Source: an uncultured Acidobacteriia bacterium (lineage in GTDB: Bacteria; Acidobacteriota; Terriglobia; Bryobacterales; Bryobacteraceae). Taken from it: a stretch of DNA of 64,000 bases. The DNA lies in the NCBI GenBank assembly GCA_903929755.1, contig CAIYVZ010000052.1, positions 99,222-163,221 on the forward strand, in the 5' to 3' direction. The position numbers and the translations under genes are program-made. Under the pieces are notes generated by a model. That model was not told where the DNA came from, made no database searches, and saw only the letters and a program-made list of their open reading frames with translations. Of this stretch, positions 25,834 through 35,885 are shown in pieces. Numbering within the stretch: the stretch's first letter is position 1; each line of letters opens with the position of its first letter.

Positions 25834-27432
25834 GTGATATCAGTCAGCAATGTGAGCATGCGCTACGGCGCTAAGATCCTTTTTGAAGACGTGTCGACCG
25901 TCTTCCAGACAGGCCGTCGATACGGTCTGACCGGGCCAAATGGCGCGGGCAAATCGACGTTTATGAAGATCCTGACGGGTGAACTTGAACCCCAGAAGGG
26001 AAACGTCGGACTGCCTCGCCGGATTGGTGTGCTCAGTCAGGATCAGTTCGCGTTTGACGCGTATCGTGTGATTGATACGGTCATCATGGGCAACAAGGGC
26101 CTGTGGGCTGCCCTGGCAGAGCGCGAACAGCTGTATGAGAAGGCCGAACTTACCGACGAAGACGGTATGCGCCTGGGCGAACTGGAAGGCGTGGTGGCGG
26201 AAAACGACGGCTACGCTGCCGAGAGTGACGCCGCGATTCTGCTGGACGGTCTGGATATTCCGGAGTCTGTGCATGAACGCAAAATGAGTGAGTTGCAGGG
26301 CGGCCAGAAGGTTCGCGTGCTGCTTGCTCAGGCGCTGTTCGGGTCGCCGGAAGGTCTGCTGCTGGACGAACCGACGAACCACCTTGATCTGGAATCCATC
26401 CACTGGCTGCAGGACTTCCTGAACCGGTATCAGGGCACGCTGATCTGCATTTCGCACGATCGCCACTTTCTGAACTCGGTCTCGACCCACATCGCCGATA
26501 TCGATTACCAAACGATCATTACCTACACGGGTGGGTATGACGATATGGTGCTGGCGAAGACGCAGATCCGGTCGCGGATTGAGTCACAGAACGCGCAGCG
26601 CGAGAAGAAAATTGATCAGCTGAAGGAATTCATTGCGAGGTTCTCGGCCGGTACGCGGTCGAGCCAGGTGACTTCACGGAAGAAGGAAGTTGAACGGCTA
26701 CAGACGAGCGATCTGGCGAAGTCGAACATCTCCCGCCCGTTCATTCGCTTCGAAATGAAGCGTCCTTCCGGCAAGCATGCGCTGGAAGCGAAGAACATTG
26801 TGAAGCAGTATGGTGATCTGACGGTGGTGCCGGACTTCACTTGCAGTATTTCGCGAGGCGAGAAGATCGGTATCATTGGCCGCAACGGTGCGGGTAAGAC
26901 CACTTTACTGCGTTCGCTGATAGCGGGCGGGCCCGGCGTGATTGATGATTTTTCGCGCGATAGCGGCACGCTGGAATGGGGCCATGAAGTAAATATTGGC
27001 TACTTCCCGCAGGATCCCCGGGCGACGATTACGCTGGGGATGACCATTCTGGACTGGCTGCGGGAGTTCGATCCGCAGGCCTCGAACGAAGAACTGCGCG
27101 GGCTGTTGGGGCAGATGCTGTTCGCCCGGGATGAAGCTTCGAAGCCGACCGACGCGTTATCGGGTGGTGAAGTGGCGCGCCTGGTATTCTGCCGGCTCAT
27201 GTTGCAGAAGGCGAATGTTCTGGTTCTTGACGAACCGACGAACCACTTGGATTTGGAATCAATTAACGCTCTGAATTTTGCGTTGCAGAAGTTCGATGGC
27301 ACCATGTTCATGGTCACGCATGACCATGACCTTCTGGAAGAGACGGCGACCCGGATCTGGAGCATTACCAATCACCAGATTGAGGACTTCCGCGGGACTT
27401 ACGAAGAGTTTCAGGCTAAAGCGGCCGTTTAG
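25834..27432 (+). CDS. ABC-F ATPase, YbiT/EttA-like
   Basis: 532 residues, start GTG 25834, no membrane helices. Two ATPase domains: GPNGAGKSTFMK, LLLDEPTNHLDLES and GRNGAGKTTLLR, ALSGGEVARLVFCRLML, VLVLDEPTNHLDLES, joined by a charged linker (about 240-310; IESQNAQREKKIDQLKEF) like the P-site tRNA interaction motif. ABC-F proteins act on the ribosome E site to relieve stalls or tune translation, and some give antibiotic protection; the YbiT-like branch is a housekeeping type. First-domain signature is LQGGQKVRV. Followed by a terminator that lies within the end of the convergent murJ gene. Confidence 0.93.
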   Translation: MISVSNVSMRYGAKILFEDVSTVFQTGRRYGLTGPNGAGKSTFMKILTGELEPQKGNVGLPRRIGVLSQDQFAFDAYRVIDTVIMGNKGLWAALAEREQLYEKAELTDEDGMRLGELEGVVAENDGYAAESDAAILLDGLDIPESVHERKMSELQGGQKVRVLLAQALFGSPEGLLLDEPTNHLDLESIHWLQDFLNRYQGTLICISHDRHFLNSVSTHIADIDYQTIITYTGGYDDMVLAKTQIRSRIESQNAQREKKIDQLKEFIARFSAGTRSSQVTSRKKEVERLQTSDLAKSNISRPFIRFEMKRPSGKHALEAKNIVKQYGDLTVVPDFTCSISRGEKIGIIGRNGAGKTTLLRSLIAGGPGVIDDFSRDSGTLEWGHEVNIGYFPQDPRATITLGMTILDWLREFDPQASNEELRGLLGQMLFARDEASKPTDALSGGEVARLVFCRLMLQKANVLVLDEPTNHLDLESINALNFALQKFDGTMFMVTHDHDLLEETATRIWSITNHQIEDFRGTYEEFQAKAAV

Positions 27433-27434
27433 TT

Positions 27435-28907
27435 CTAGTTCGCGGATACAACTTCAGCTGGCTCAGGTTCCAAAACCTGAGCCAGCTTTGTCATTTTCAG
27501 GGAGATGTAGAGGGCGGCGAAGCCCGCTAACAGGCCGGCGGAAGCTCCCACTGCCAGCATGGACGGATGGCGCAGGCTATAGGGCCAGCCGAACGCCAGC
27601 ATCACGATTACATTGATGGAGACTGGTACGATTGCGGCCAGGACGGGTAACTTCGGGCACCCGAGGGCGAACAGGCAGCGTGAGCCGAGGTCCATTAGCG
27701 ACCAACCCACAATTGCCGGTGCGAAACCGAGGAATACAGCCGAGACCAGGAGTGTCGATTCCTGAGTGAAACTGCCCCGTTGGAAGAGAATTGCGATTAC
27801 CTGGGTGCGCATCAGGAGGCCGATGCCGCAGGCTCCCAGGGCGCAGGCGGCCATGATGCGAACGCTGCGTCCGATGACGCTGTAGGCTCCGGCGGTGTTG
27901 TTTGAGCGCTGTAACTGGGCGATTTCCGGGACCAGGCTGTTGGCGATCGGGTAGACCAGATAGGCGACGACGACGCTGACGCCGCGCAGGCAATAGTCGA
28001 AAGCGGCCGCCATGCCCGGTCCGCCGTGTGTGGCGAACGCGCGGGTGACGAGGATATTGGCCGAAATGAGAGCCGCATAGAGCAGGAACATGCTCGGTTT
28101 GATGAGGATCTCACTCAAGCGGGGAACCGTACCACTCACATCTTTCAGGGCGCGGGCGAGGCCCCGACTGGCGGACCACGTCAGGATCAGCTGGATGGCG
28201 GTCCCGAGGGTGTAGCCGACCGGGAAGCCGTAGATTCCGATTACGTTCCACAAGAGCATGGCGGCCCCAATGGTGGCTCCGTTCACGCAGGCCTGGTAGA
28301 ACGCCGGAATGATGAAGCGGCGTTCGGTGTAGAGGAGGGCTGCGTAAATTGCCGAAGATCCCGCAAAGAAGATTGCCGGGGCCAGGATGCGGAGGATGAC
28401 CACCGCCTGATCGTGTTGTTCCGTAGCGAGACCAGGGCCGAGCAGGCTGATGAGGGGGGATGCAAGAGCAAGAACAAAGGCGCTTAAGGCGGCGAGGATT
28501 CCGGCGTAGACACGGGCTCCCCTGGTAAACATAGCGGCGCGGTCGGCAGACCCGCGCAACATCAGCATGGGGACAAACGAGACGAGGAGGGTGTTGATAA
28601 TGGCGGTGGTGAGGGTATCGACCGGGCCGACTGCCACCGCAAGCGCATCGGCGTGAGCGCGGGTGCCCAGAAACCAGGCTGTGACACCCACGCGCGCAAA
28701 ACCAACGATGTTTCCAGCCAGAATTCCGGCGCCGACCACGAGACCGCCCCGAACCAGAGAACTCTGCGAGAGAACTCTGAATCGGACCTTCGCAACGGCG
28801 CTGGAGATCCTGTCTGTCAGAAAGCCTGCTTTCGAACTAGCTCTTCGCAGCGGTAAGCGCGGCGTCGTAGTTCGGGAAATCGGCCACTTCGGGCACGTAT
28901 TCCACAT
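27435..28907 (-). CDS. murJ: MurJ/MviN-family lipid II flippase
   Basis: Polytopic membrane protein with about 14 helices and the MviN layout (GILAGNIVGFARVGVTAWFLG, AIINTLLVSFVPML, FQRGSFTQEST in the loop before the last helices). MurJ flips lipid II for cell-wall synthesis; some relatives export other undecaprenyl-linked sugars. The coordinates use the only ATG, at 28907, which lies inside tpx (71-base overlap). The family usually begins close to residue 45 here (about 28780), where no good start codon is seen, so coupling to tpx or a CTG start is possible. The 3' end carries the ABC-F terminator. Confidence 0.82.
   Translation of the reverse strand: MWNTCPKWPISRTTTPRLPLRRASSKAGFLTDRISSAVAKVRFRVLSQSSLVRGGLVVGAGILAGNIVGFARVGVTAWFLGTRAHADALAVAVGPVDTLTTAIINTLLVSFVPMLMLRGSADRAAMFTRGARVYAGILAALSAFVLALASPLISLLGPGLATEQHDQAVVILRILAPAIFFAGSSAIYAALLYTERRFIIPAFYQACVNGATIGAAMLLWNVIGIYGFPVGYTLGTAIQLILTWSASRGLARALKDVSGTVPRLSEILIKPSMFLLYAALISANILVTRAFATHGGPGMAAAFDYCLRGVSVVVAYLVYPIANSLVPEIAQLQRSNNTAGAYSVIGRSVRIMAACALGACGIGLLMRTQVIAILFQRGSFTQESTLLVSAVFLGFAPAIVGWSLMDLGSRCLFALGCPKLPVLAAIVPVSINVIVMLAFGWPYSLRHPSMLAVGASAGLLAGFAALYISLKMTKLAQVLEPEPAEVVSAN
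27456..27497 (+). terminator. Intrinsic terminator of the ABC-F gene, inside murJ coding
   Basis: Perfect 14-bp stem (27456-27469 with 27474-27487), CCAA loop, then TTGTCATTTT. It lies 23 bases after the ABC-F stop but within the last codons of the convergent murJ gene (stop at 27435), where it encodes LAQVLEPEPAEV. Confidence 0.8.
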
Positions 28908-29340
28908 ACTTCACGGTGTTGTCGGGGCCGACGACGAAAATCGCCCGGCTCAGAATGCGAAGTTCCTTAATCAGCGTCCCGTAAGCGGAGCCAAAGGAAC
29001 CCTCGCGGTGATCGGACAGCATCTTCACGTTATCCACCGCGAAGGAGTTGCAGAACCGCTTCTGGGCGAAGGGGAGGTCCATGCTGAACGTGTAGATGTC
29101 GACGTCGCTCAGCTTGGCGGCTTCTTCGTTGAAGCGCTTGGTCTGGGCATCGCAAACCGGGGTGTCAAGAGAGGGGACGACGCTGAAAATACGCGTCTTG
29201 TTGCCGGTGTCGGCAAGCGTGACGGGCTTCAGTGAACCGTCTACGGCGGTGAAGTTCGGGGCCGTATCGCCGGCCTTGAGTTCGGGACCCACCAGCGTGA
29301 ACGGATTCCCTCTAAGTGTTGTTGCTCCTGCGCGCTCCAT
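28837..29340 (-). CDS. tpx: Thiol peroxidase, atypical 2-Cys
   Basis: 167 residues, thioredoxin fold. Peroxidatic Cys 63 in SLDTPVCDAQT and resolving Cys 97 in QKRFCNSF are both present, and the N-terminus GNPFTLVGPELKAGDTAPNF is typical of Tpx. It reduces hydrogen and alkyl peroxides with thioredoxin. ATG 29340 has GGAG seven bases upstream, a strong site. Its 3' end overlaps the long reading frame of murJ. Confidence 0.95.
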   Translation of the reverse strand: MERAGATTLRGNPFTLVGPELKAGDTAPNFTAVDGSLKPVTLADTGNKTRIFSVVPSLDTPVCDAQTKRFNEEAAKLSDVDIYTFSMDLPFAQKRFCNSFAVDNVKMLSDHREGSFGSAYGTLIKELRILSRAIFVVGPDNTVKYVEYVPEVADFPNYDAALTAAKS

Positions 29341-29439
29341 AGTATTCTCCTTGGGGTTTAAAAAGCATCGCGTGCTCCCGGTCCGGCGAAACCGCAGGCC
29401 AGACCAACGCGTTGCTGTATGAACTGTTAGTTTAACGCG

Positions 29440-31518
29440 TTAGCTCAAATATTGCGCCAGATCTTCGGCGGAAGTCACGGGGGTCTGGCAGGCGAAATTT
29501 ACGCAGACATAGATGCGTGCGCCGTCGGCGGGGGCCTTCATGTCGGCGACTTCCGGTCGGAAGACGGCAATTTCAGGCGACGCCTGCAGCAGAACGCGGA
29601 AGGGATCGAAGCGTTTCCAGAGCTCGTGCTGCACCTCGGGCGACGGCGTTCCGGCGATGATGATTTCCTTCTTTTTCGCCAGCTCGAACTCGATGGCAGC
29701 CAGGAATTGGGGGATGCCGTGGGGGGCGCTGGCGGCACGTCCGGCAAAAGCCGTGATCAGGCGGCGGCCTTCGGTGTGGAATTGGGTGTCGCCGGTAATG
29801 CGGGCGAGCCGGAGGAGGTTCATGAGGGCGACTGAATTACCCGAAGGTTCGGCTCCGTCGTAGTCGTCTTTGAGTTTCACGAGGGCAGCTGCGTCGGCGT
29901 GGGCCGAGGCGAAGAAACCACCCTCTTCGGGGTCTCCAAACCGGGAAATCATCTCCCGTGTCAGGCTGATGGCGGCGGCGAGGTAGCTGAACTGGAAGCT
30001 GGCTTCGTAGAGGTCAAGCAGGCCTCCGGCAAGGTTTGCATAGTCGTCGAGCATGCCCTCAATGCCGGCATCCCCAGTCCGGTAACGGCGGAGGAGGGTG
30101 CCATCGGGCTGCAACATGGTGGTGAGCAGGAAATCGGCTGCGCTGGCGGCGGCGGTAAGGTAGCGGTTGTCTCCCAGGATGGCTGCGCCTCGGGCAAAGG
30201 CTGAAATCATCAGGCCATTCCAGGCGGTGAGGATTTTGTCGTCCAGGTGGGGCCTGGGGCGGGCAGAACGGGCTTCCAGAACGCAGGCGTCAGCGGCGAC
30301 GAGGGCTGCTGCAACCTCCCCGGCAGGCTGGCTGAAGTGTTCGGCGGTTTCGGCAATCGTGCGGGCCGCGAACAGGATGTTTCGCCCCGTGAATTCGTGG
30401 TGCGGATCGTTGGTGACGTTGCCTTCGCGTTCCATGCCGTAGCGGTAACCGAACCAGGCGGCGTGCTCTTCACCCACCAGCGCGACAATTTCCTGCCAGC
30501 TCCAGATGTAGAACGCACCCTCGCTTTTCTCGTGAGGGTTGGAGGCATCGGGGGCGCTGTCGGCGTCTTCGGCCGACCAGAAGGCTCCTTCGGGAGCGGT
30601 CATATCGCGGATGACGTAGTCGAGAGTCCGGCGGGCGGCGGCTTCAAACGCCTCGTTGCGGGTGATCTGGAAGGCTTCGAGGTAGGACACCGCGAGTTGC
30701 GCTTCGTCGTACAGCATTTTTTCGAAGTGCGGGACGAACCAGAATTCATCCACCGAGTAGCGGTGGAAACCGCCGCCGAGCTGATCGTTCATGCCTCCGC
30801 GGGACATGCCGATGAGAGTGGTGGTGACCATGTCGAGCGCATCTTCATTGCCGGTTCGTTTCCAGTAGCGCAGCAGAAAGTTGAAGATGGACGGGCGCGG
30901 AAATTTTGGTGCGGTGCCGAAGCCGCCGAGGCGCGAATCAAAGCTCCGGCGCTGCTGCAGGTAAGCACGGTCGAGCACCCCGGTGTCGATTGTTGCCGTG
31001 GTGGAACCGGGTTCCTGACCCTGCTTTAGCTGATCCAGAACAGTGGCGCTCGATTCCAGAATTTTCGTGCGCTCGTCGCGCCAGACTTCGACAATGCGCT
31101 GCAGGATCAGCGGGAATCCGGCTTTTCCGTAGCGATTGTCGGGTGGGAAGTAGGTGCCGCCGACGAACGGTTTCCTCTCCGGGGTGAGCCATACGGACAT
31201 GGGCCAGCCGCCGCTGCCGGTGGCCGCCTGGACGTAGTTCATATAGATGCGGTCCAGATCCGGGCGCTCTTCGCGGTCGATCTTGATGGAGATGAAGTTG
31301 CGGTTCAGGAATTCGGCGGTCTGCTCGTTTTCGAACGACTCGCGCTCCATCACATGGCACCAGTGGCAGGTGGAATAGCCGATGGAGAGGAAGACGGGTT
31401 TATCTTCCGCCTTCGCGCGGGCAAAAGCTTCTTCGCCCCAGGGGTACCAATCTACGGGATTGTGGGCGTGCTGGAGGAGGTAGGGGCTTTTTTCGTTCGC
31501 GAGGCGGTTTGTATGCAT
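29440..31518 (-). CDS. YyaL/SSP411-type thioredoxin-like and six-hairpin protein
   Basis: 692 residues from ATG 31518 ([20 protein letters not shown]), with GGAGAGAC upstream. Residues 1-165 are the DUF255 thioredoxin-like domain ([17 protein letters not shown], CxxC plus histidine). The rest is an alpha/alpha six-hairpin barrel as in N-acylglucosamine 2-epimerases ([44 protein letters not shown]). The family is widespread and conserved into animals (spermatogenesis-associated protein 20) but has no settled reaction. No signal peptide, so it is cytoplasmic. It is separated from tpx by about 100 bases. Confidence 0.88.
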   Translation of the reverse strand: MHTNRLANEKSPYLLQHAHNPVDWYPWGEEAFARAKAEDKPVFLSIGYSTCHWCHVMERESFENEQTAEFLNRNFISIKIDREERPDLDRIYMNYVQAATGSGGWPMSVWLTPERKPFVGGTYFPPDNRYGKAGFPLILQRIVEVWRDERTKILESSATVLDQLKQGQEPGSTTATIDTGVLDRAYLQQRRSFDSRLGGFGTAPKFPRPSIFNFLLRYWKRTGNEDALDMVTTTLIGMSRGGMNDQLGGGFHRYSVDEFWFVPHFEKMLYDEAQLAVSYLEAFQITRNEAFEAAARRTLDYVIRDMTAPEGAFWSAEDADSAPDASNPHEKSEGAFYIWSWQEIVALVGEEHAAWFGYRYGMEREGNVTNDPHHEFTGRNILFAARTIAETAEHFSQPAGEVAAALVAADACVLEARSARPRPHLDDKILTAWNGLMISAFARGAAILGDNRYLTAAASAADFLLTTMLQPDGTLLRRYRTGDAGIEGMLDDYANLAGGLLDLYEASFQFSYLAAAISLTREMISRFGDPEEGGFFASAHADAAALVKLKDDYDGAEPSGNSVALMNLLRLARITGDTQFHTEGRRLITAFAGRAASAPHGIPQFLAAIEFELAKKKEIIIAGTPSPEVQHELWKRFDPFRVLLQASPEIAVFRPEVADMKAPADGARIYVCVNFACQTPVTSAEDLAQYLS

Positions 31519-31560
31519 GGACTGTCTCTCCAGCAGAGCACATGGTGCGGGCAAAGGATG

Positions 31561-31599
31561 CAAACAAAGAACGGAGCGGCTGGTGAGGCCGCTCCGTTC
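31561..31599 (-). terminator. Intrinsic terminator after the TonB-dependent receptor
   Basis: Perfect 12-bp GC-rich stem (31569-31580 with 31588-31599) with a 7-base loop. On the minus strand it is followed by TTTGTTTG. It lies 21 bases after the receptor stop codon and separates it from the YyaL-type gene downstream. Confidence 0.8.
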
Positions 31600-31620
31600 G
31601 GGTTGGATTCCGCTTGAGGT

Positions 31621-34600
31621 CTAGAACATCAACTTCAGCGCGAACTGGGCCTGACGGGGTGCGAACGAGCCGCGAATGGTTCCGAATGAGCTACTGGCAC
31701 GGTCGGAGTTGGGCGGGGTGAAGTTCGTGTGATTGAAGAGGTTAAAGAATTCAGCGCGGAACTGGACGCTGACCTTTTCGGTGGGGAGCCGGAAGGTCTT
31801 GTGGACGCCCAGGTCCAGCTGGTTCAGGCCGAGGCCGCGTACATTGTTGCGTCCCGCGTTGCCGAACGGGTGGCTCGGGTCAGTGGGCAGAACAACGTTG
31901 GCCAGGTTAAAGAAGGTGTTGGTGATGTCGGAAACACCTTCGGCGCGGACGGGCCCGAGGACATTTGGACGGAACACTTCACCGCCGCGGAAGCCGGAAA
32001 GGTTACCGACTGTCTGGAAAGCGGCCGGGATAGAGCCGTTCCAGGCGCGGAGGTTAACCGGCGGGGCGGAAAGCGAAGTGTTGATGGCTGATACCTGCCA
32101 GCCACCGGCGACTGCATCCAGAACCGGGTTCATGCTGGTGCCGAACTTCTGGCCGTGCCCCAGGGGGAGTTGGTAGACGGCGCTGGTGACATTGGTGAAC
32201 TTCTGGTCGTAGTTGGAGAGGCCCCTCTCGGCGGCCAGATTACGAATGTCCTGCGGGCTGGCGTCGTTACCGGCGCTGGTATCGAGGGACTGGCCGGCGT
32301 TATCGATCGCCTTGCCCCAGACGAATGAGTTCAGGAACTGCAGGCCGTTGGTGAAGCGACGTTCCAGTTTCACCTGGAGGGCGTTGTAGTTGGAGAGGCC
32401 TGCCGGATCGAACCACGTGATGGCTCCGAAACTCGGAATGGGGCGGCGGGCGGCGAGGGACAACGTGGAGGTGGCGGTCGGCTGCGGGGCTGCCTGATTG
32501 TAGTCGCCGATGACCGGGATGCCGGTGGCGCTGTTGCCGACATAGCCGATATCGAGCACAAGGTTCGACATTAACTGGCGCTGTACGGAGAAAAACCAGC
32601 TCTGCACGTAGGGTGTCTTATAGTCCTTCGGGATGTAGGCGACGTTGGCGTTGGCGACGCTGAAGTTCTTCGCGTCGGTGAGGCCTGCGGGGTAACCGGA
32701 CTGCGTGGTCCGGAAGGTCGGGTCGAGGGGGTTGCTCTGGTTAATGGTGGCGATAACGACCTGCGGGTAGTTGATACCGAGGAGATCAGCGGAGCCGACG
32801 CGATTCTGGTGGATAAAGCTCATCCCGTAACCGCCGCGAACGACGGTATTGGGCATCACAGTCCAGGCCACACCAATGCGGGGCGCGAAGTTATTTCGGT
32901 CCGGGTTGACCAGCGAGCGGTTGTAGATGCTGCCGCTGGAGGCCTTCAGCATGGTGTTGGTGGCGGGATCGAAGTTCGAGAGAACGTTATCGCGTTCCCA
33001 GCGAGGAGTCGCGTATTCCCAACGGAGACCGAAGTTGAAGGTGACGTTGGAGCGGAAACGGAAATCGTCCTGCACGTACATGAAGTTCTCGTGCTGGCGG
33101 TAGTTGCCCACAACATAGTTGGCGAGCGCATACTGGCTGCGGAGACCGAACATGAAGTCGGCCAGCGAAAAGCTGGTGGCGTCGGCGGCGGCGCCGGTGG
33201 GGCGGGAGAAGCCGCCGGCATAGGCGTCACGCCCGTAGAGCGGGTTAATGTCATTCACCTGCGTGCGGATAGCGACGAATTCATAACCGGCCTTGATGGT
33301 GTTGCGGCCACTGACGCGAGTGAAGTTCAGCTTGTAATCGAAGTTGAGGGGATTCTGGAACTGGGGATTCGTGGACTGGCGACCGAGCCCGGTGTAACCG
33401 GAGATGGTCTGCGAGACGAGGCCGCCGGTGAGTTCGGGGGTCTCAGGCAGGCCTGTGATGCCGTAGAGCGAGAGCATGCTGGCACCGCCGATGAGGGGCG
33501 GCTGTTTTCCGGCGCGGGTGCGGGAAACGCCGAAACGGCCTTCGAGGAGTGACTGGGGCGAGATGGTCCATGTGGCGCCGGCGGAGCCCTGCTGGTTCAG
33601 AACACGGGTGAAACCGTTGGAGCCTCCGCCGGACTGGCCGGGGATTCCGGGTTCGTTGTAGATATTCATCTTCCGCTGGCTGATGCGGGCAAAAGCGGAG
33701 ACGGCGGTAGAGAGTTGGCCGTCGAGCTTAGCATCGAACTTGTCGTTATAGTTCCGGTCGAGCGAGAGCTGTTGGTAGTTATTGGAGCGGCCCGGGCCGG
33801 TCGGGGTGGGGAGGTCGTTCAGAACCTTCTTCGCGAAGGAGGACATGGGTACCACGGAACCGGCCGCGTAGACACCGCCCGTGAGGGGATTGGTGACGGT
33901 GACAGGCAGGATGCCCTGGCGCTCGGTCAGGTTTGGCAGGCTGGCGAAAGTCAGCGTGCGGGCCAACTGGCGGAAGCCCTCGTAGTCGCCGAAGAAGAAC
34001 GCTTTATTCTTCACGAGCGGACCGCCGATGGTGGCGCCGAACTGGTTTTGCTGCAGGGTCGGTTTCTTGAAGGTGGCCGGACGGACGCCGAAAACGTAAC
34101 CGATGGCATTGAGGTTGGTGTTGCGGAGGAAGTCGTAGGCGGTGCCGTGGATCTGATTGGTGCCGCTCTTCATGGCGACATCGATGGTGGCGCCGCCGGA
34201 ACGGCCATATTCGGCGCTGTAGTTATTGGTGATGACCTTGAACTCAGCCACGGCGTCGGGCGCGGGCTGGGCTACCTGATTGGCGTAGCCCTGATTGCTG
34301 GTACCGTACGCGTTGTTGTCTACGCCGTCCAACAGATAGTTATTGAAGGTGCTGCGCAGGCCGTTGACGACGAAAGAGCCTTCACGGCTGCTGGAGGACG
34401 GGGATTTCAGGACGCCGGTAGTAAGCAGCGCGAGATCCGAATAAGACCGGCCGTTCAGCGGCAGTTCCACGATGGCCTTCTGGGAAACGACTTGGCCACG
34501 CTCCGAGGAATCGGTCTGGAGTGCTGTGGCGGCGCCGGTCACTTCCACGGTTTCGCTGACGGCACCGACCTGCAGGACGAGGTCCACGCGCTGGCGAGCA

Positions 34601-34899
34601 TTCACATTCACCGTGACGTTCTTCGCTTCGGCCTTTGAGAAACCGGTGGCTTCCGCCGTGACGTTATACGGACCGATCTTTACGTTGACAAAGGCGTAAT
34701 TGCCGTTCGCGTCTGTGGTTGTGGTGGCTCTGCTGCCAGTGTTTTGATTGCTGAGAGACACGGTGGCATTGGCAAGCACGGCTTCGCTCTTGTCTTTCAC
34801 TGTGCCCAGTACTTCTGCTGTGTCGAACTGCGCCAGTGCCGGTAAGGCCAGACTGAACGCAAGGATGCTCCGTAGGAGAAAACGCCCTGGTTTGTACAT
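31621..34899 (-). CDS. Large TonB-dependent receptor with N-terminal CarboxypepD_reg-like domain
   Basis: About 1092 residues from ATG 34899 (MYKPGRFLLRSILAFSLALPALAQ, signal peptide); two earlier ATGs are in frame. Residues about 30-115 form a carboxypeptidase-regulatory-like beta-sandwich (GTVKDKSEAVLANATVSLSN), then a plug domain (VVSQKAIVELPLNGRSYSDL) and a long beta barrel ending in FAPRQAQFALKLMF, with the terminal phenylalanine. This architecture is characteristic of the many OmpA-related receptors of Acidobacteriota and is thought to import plant or microbial polymers. It would use TonB such as that at 11992. No SusD partner is present. Divergent from the GDPD gene. Confidence 0.92.
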   Translation of the reverse strand: MYKPGRFLLRSILAFSLALPALAQFDTAEVLGTVKDKSEAVLANATVSLSNQNTGSRATTTTDANGNYAFVNVKIGPYNVTAEATGFSKAEAKNVTVNVNARQRVDLVLQVGAVSETVEVTGAATALQTDSSERGQVVSQKAIVELPLNGRSYSDLALLTTGVLKSPSSSSREGSFVVNGLRSTFNNYLLDGVDNNAYGTSNQGYANQVAQPAPDAVAEFKVITNNYSAEYGRSGGATIDVAMKSGTNQIHGTAYDFLRNTNLNAIGYVFGVRPATFKKPTLQQNQFGATIGGPLVKNKAFFFGDYEGFRQLARTLTFASLPNLTERQGILPVTVTNPLTGGVYAAGSVVPMSSFAKKVLNDLPTPTGPGRSNNYQQLSLDRNYNDKFDAKLDGQLSTAVSAFARISQRKMNIYNEPGIPGQSGGGSNGFTRVLNQQGSAGATWTISPQSLLEGRFGVSRTRAGKQPPLIGGASMLSLYGITGLPETPELTGGLVSQTISGYTGLGRQSTNPQFQNPLNFDYKLNFTRVSGRNTIKAGYEFVAIRTQVNDINPLYGRDAYAGGFSRPTGAAADATSFSLADFMFGLRSQYALANYVVGNYRQHENFMYVQDDFRFRSNVTFNFGLRWEYATPRWERDNVLSNFDPATNTMLKASSGSIYNRSLVNPDRNNFAPRIGVAWTVMPNTVVRGGYGMSFIHQNRVGSADLLGINYPQVVIATINQSNPLDPTFRTTQSGYPAGLTDAKNFSVANANVAYIPKDYKTPYVQSWFFSVQRQLMSNLVLDIGYVGNSATGIPVIGDYNQAAPQPTATSTLSLAARRPIPSFGAITWFDPAGLSNYNALQVKLERRFTNGLQFLNSFVWGKAIDNAGQSLDTSAGNDASPQDIRNLAAERGLSNYDQKFTNVTSAVYQLPLGHGQKFGTSMNPVLDAVAGGWQVSAINTSLSAPPVNLRAWNGSIPAAFQTVGNLSGFRGGEVFRPNVLGPVRAEGVSDITNTFFNLANVVLPTDPSHPFGNAGRNNVRGLGLNQLDLGVHKTFRLPTEKVSVQFRAEFFNLFNHTNFTPPNSDRASSSFGTIRGSFAPRQAQFALKLMF

Positions 34900-35016
34900 A
34901 ATAGATCCCATGCTAGCCACGGTTTGAAACAGGGGGATTTAGATTCTGTGACGATAAGATTAAGTCACGGAACTGTAATCGCTGCGGGGTTGGACCTCGC
35001 TATTCTGATGGTGAAA

Positions 35017-35859
35017 ATGCGAAAGGTAATATTTCTCCTCATGGCCGTGTCGGGTCTGGCTGCGAATCGAATTGAAGTCCACGGGCACCGTGGCGCCCGG
35101 GCCATGCGCCCGGAGAACACGATTCCCGCGTTTGAATACGCTATCGCGCAGGGTGTTGATGTTCTGGAACTGGATATGGGGATCACGAAGGATGGCGTGG
35201 TGGTGGTGTCGCATGATCCCATCCTCCGCCCTCCCGTTTGTACCGGGCCGAAGCCGCAGGCGGTGATCCACGATTCCACTCTGGCGGAACTGCGGGAGTT
35301 CGATTGTGGTGTGACGCGGAATCCGCAGTTTGCCACGCAACAGCCTGTGCCGGGAACCCGGATTCCCACGCTGGACGAGGTGTTTGCGCTCTCTTCGAAG
35401 GGCACGTTCAAATTCAATATTGAGACCAAGATCGATCCGCGGCATCCGGAACTGGCTCCGCCACCTGACGAGTTTGTCCGCAAGGTCCTCGAAGTCATCC
35501 GCAAACACAAGTTGGAAAAGCGAATTATTCTGCAGTCTTTTGACTTTCGGACTCTGCATGAAATGAAGAAGCAGGCTCCGGAAATCGCTCTGTCGGCCCT
35601 GTATTCCGGCAAGGCGAAGAGCTTTGTTGAGATTGCGAAAGAAGCTGGCGCCACCATCATCTCGCCCGAGTATCATCTGGTAACGCCGGAGCAGGTGAAG
35701 GCCGCCCACGACGCAGGGCTGGTAGTGGTTCCGTGGACTGCCAACACGCCAGCCGACTGGGACCGCCTGATCGCCGCCGGGTCCGACGCCATTATTTCCG
35801 ATGACCCCGCTGGTCTGATTGCTCACCTGAAATTGACCGGACGATTTACAGGCCAGTAA
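35017..35859 (+). CDS. Exported glycerophosphodiester phosphodiesterase
   Basis: About 280 residues from ATG 35017 (MRKVIFLLMAVSGLAANR, signal peptide); ATG 35008 is also possible. GDPD TIM-barrel marks: HGHRGARAMRPENT (catalytic histidine and RPENT), LELDMGITKDGVVVVSHD with the metal ligands and second histidine, NIETKID, and GADAIISDDP-like C-terminal ASGSDAIISDDPAGL. It cuts glycerophosphodiesters to glycerol-3-phosphate and alcohol in the periplasm, for phosphate and carbon recovery. Followed after 26 bases by an oxidoreductase gene in the same direction. Confidence 0.92.
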   Translation: MRKVIFLLMAVSGLAANRIEVHGHRGARAMRPENTIPAFEYAIAQGVDVLELDMGITKDGVVVVSHDPILRPPVCTGPKPQAVIHDSTLAELREFDCGVTRNPQFATQQPVPGTRIPTLDEVFALSSKGTFKFNIETKIDPRHPELAPPPDEFVRKVLEVIRKHKLEKRIILQSFDFRTLHEMKKQAPEIALSALYSGKAKSFVEIAKEAGATIISPEYHLVTPEQVKAAHDAGLVVVPWTANTPADWDRLIAAGSDAIISDDPAGLIAHLKLTGRFTGQ

Positions 35860-35885
35860 AGCCGACGCGATAAAGTAGCGTCTGC

